Assembly: GCF_023101685.1 (NCBI RefSeq)
Contig: NZ_CP082164.1
Span: 3,162,001-3,226,000, forward strand
Direction of reading: 5' to 3'
Source of the DNA: Bradyrhizobium sp. 186
Lineage (GTDB): Bacteria; Pseudomonadota; Alphaproteobacteria; Rhizobiales; Xanthobacteraceae
Length of the DNA: 64,000 bases
This document shows positions 62,889-64,000 of this stretch, piece by piece. The notes beneath the pieces are model-generated. The model was given only the letters and a program-made list of their open reading frames with translations, was not told where the DNA came from and searched no databases. A program made the translations under genes and the position numbers. Position 1 is the stretch's first letter, and every line of letters begins with the position of its first letter.

Positions 62889-63568
62889 GAAATCGCTCCG
62901 ATGAATGCATCCGAGGTCGAGACCGCGCCGAACACGCCGCCCTGCATCTTGATCATCTTCAGCGCATGCTCGTGGTTGCTCTTGTCGGTCGCGCCGCAGC
63001 AATCGTGCAGCAGTACGCATTCGAAGCCGCGGTCGTTCGCCTCGCGCATGGTGGTGTGGACGCAGACGTCGGTGGTGATGCCTGACAGCACGATGTTCTC
63101 GATGCCACGCACGCGCAGGATCAGCTCCAGGTCGGTCGCGCAGAACGAGCCCTTGCCGGGCTTGTCGATGATGGGCTCGCCGGGCAGGGGCGCAAGCTCC
63201 GGGATGATGTCCCAGCCGGGCTCGCCACGCACCAGGATGCGTCCGCATGGGCCGGGATCGCCGATGCCGGCGCCGATCTGCCGCGAGCGCCAGCGCTTGT
63301 TGGCGGGAAGATCGGAGAGATCGCGGCGGTGGCCCTCGCGCGTATGGATGATGTGAAAACCTTGGCTGCGCATGACGGTGAGCAGCTTCTTGATCGGCTC
63401 GATCGGTGCCCGTGTCAGCGAGAGATCATAACCCATCTTGTCGACATAGCCGCCGACGCCGCAGAAGTCGGTCTGCATGTCGATGATGATGAGCGCCGTG
63501 TTCTCAGGCCGGAGATCACCGTTGTAAGGCCAGGCATAAGGTTCGGACTTGATGTAGCGCTCGGGCAT
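62885..63568 (-). CDS. Cysteine hydrolase of the isochorismatase superfamily
   Basis: 227 residues. The catalytic triad of this family is visible: Asp in [17 protein letters not shown], Lys in [16 protein letters not shown], and Cys in [23 protein letters not shown]-terminal [18 protein letters not shown] and length match amidases of the biuret hydrolase/ureidoacrylate amidohydrolase group. It is embedded in the transporter operon, overlapping the ATPase start by 4 nt and following the permease by 25 nt, so its substrate is probably delivered by that transporter. Substrate cannot be named from sequence. Confidence 0.88.
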   Translation of the reverse strand: MPERYIKSEPYAWPYNGDLRPENTALIIIDMQTDFCGVGGYVDKMGYDLSLTRAPIEPIKKLLTVMRSQGFHIIHTREGHRRDLSDLPANKRWRSRQIGAGIGDPGPCGRILVRGEPGWDIIPELAPLPGEPIIDKPGKGSFCATDLELILRVRGIENIVLSGITTDVCVHTTMREANDRGFECVLLHDCCGATDKSNHEHALKMIKMQGGVFGAVSTSDAFIGAIS

Positions 63569-63593
63569 GGACGACCTCGTTGCGTGCCGCGTG

Positions 63594-64000
63594 TTACCGT
63601 GTGATCGAGAGTTCAGCGGGGGCGCCGGTCAGCGTCCGCTTCGGCGAGCAGGTGATGATCATGATGGCCAGTGTCAGGATGTAGGGCGCGGCGTTGAAGA
63701 GGTGATAGCCGGAGGTAACGCCGACCGATTGCAGCGCCGGGCCCAGTGCTGCGGCGCCGCCGAAGGCGAGCGAGGCCCACAGGCACAGCATTGGATCCCA
63801 GCGCGCGAAGATCACGAGCGCCACGGCCGTGATGCCCTGGCCCGATGACAGGCCCTCGTTCCAGCTCCCGGGATAGAACAGCGACAGGAACGAGCCGCCG
63901 ATGCCGGCGAGGAAGCCGCCGACCATGGTCGCGCGCAGTCGGATCAGGAGCACGGAGTAGCCCATGGCGCGCGCAGCATCGGAACTTTCGCCGGCGGTGC
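63594..64000 (-). CDS. ABC transporter permease, BMP/nucleoside type, C-terminal part
   Basis: The frame is open to the right edge, reading [30 protein letters not shown] near the edge and so the ATG at 63965 is internal. Visible 135 residues show the spans [17 protein letters not shown] and [29 protein letters not shown] and a C-terminal span ([10 protein letters not shown]) ending PAELSITR. This matches the second (YufQ-type) permease of BMP transporters. The rest of the operon lies outside the window. The cysteine hydrolase follows directly. Confidence 0.9.
   Translation of the reverse strand, partial: TAGESSDAARAMGYSVLLIRLRATMVGGFLAGIGGSFLSLFYPGSWNEGLSSGQGITAVALVIFARWDPMLCLWASLAFGGAAALGPALQSVGVTSGYHLFNAAPYILTLAIMIITCSPKRTLTGAPAELSITR

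Noticed and set aside
61356..63248. A 630-residue ATPase starting at 63248
   Set aside because: The first 120 codons lie over the cysteine hydrolase gene in another frame; the GTG at 62888 with 4-nt overlap is the natural start.

Overview
The window looks like chromosome from a Bradyrhizobium-type alphaproteobacterium. It is GC-rich and gene-dense, with many Bug/TctC, BMP and TauABC-type transport genes, an HU, Lon, Hsp20 and DUF892 block, and dispersed inverted-repeat elements of the kind scattered through Bradyrhizobium and Rhodopseudomonas intergenic DNA. This assignment rests on gene content and style, not on a search. No rRNA, tRNA, CRISPR array, phage or insertion sequence was recognised.

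Positions 1-2611 are ordinary flank: the tail of an AraC-type regulator, a small membrane protein, a Bug-family binding protein, and a decayed FUSC-family transporter fragment that has no start codon.

Positions 2610-27624 form the most notable region, a lanthanide/PQQ-dependent alcohol oxidation island. It holds a PQQ dehydrogenase with the lanthanide-type D-Y-D motif (xoxF-like), its cytochrome c and MxaJ-like partner, and, divergent from them, a clear lanmodulin homologue with four EF hands. It also holds an unlinked 26-residue pqqA gene too short for usual ORF cut-offs. A quinoprotein-associated set follows: a SoxYZ-like carrier, a zinc metallohydrolase, a second MoxJ-like binding protein and a CxxxCW rhodanese-like protein. 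A tightly overlapping lut-type ABC operon comes next, then S-formylglutathione hydrolase for formaldehyde removal, a NarL-type two-component system, and a TonB-dependent receptor. Together these could capture and carry lanthanide, supply cofactor, oxidise an alcohol in the periplasm and clear the aldehyde. A TauABC-like transporter and several small exported proteins of unknown role lie inside the island. One DUF3280/DUF2380-like gene carries an in-frame amber stop.

Positions 27652-32356 hold a little-understood cassette: a Gln/Gly-rich protein with three copies of a helical repeat, a 152-residue partner and a leaderless subtilisin-like protease, all on one strand with a perfect 14-bp hairpin after the first gene. 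An M48-type metalloprotease lies beside them. Positions 32662-45188 are mixed housekeeping and stress genes: Tat-exported GH1 glycosidase, thiolase, HU, a 51-residue basic protein just after lon, Lon, Hsp20, DUF892, MarC, class II aldolase, ClC channel, MFS exporter. Small exported proteins follow (45479-46783).

Positions 46873-64000 form a purine catabolism and uptake region: DUF3830, PuuE-type allantoinase, a UraD-UraH fusion, a xanthine-dehydrogenase-like enzyme whose Fe-S and Mo subunits are fused, an 8-oxoguanine-deaminase-like amidohydrolase, a complete BMP-family nucleoside ABC transporter, an outer-membrane barrel possibly of the Tsx type, and a second BMP-type operon with a cysteine hydrolase and a guanine-deaminase-like enzyme. 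This second operon runs off the right edge.
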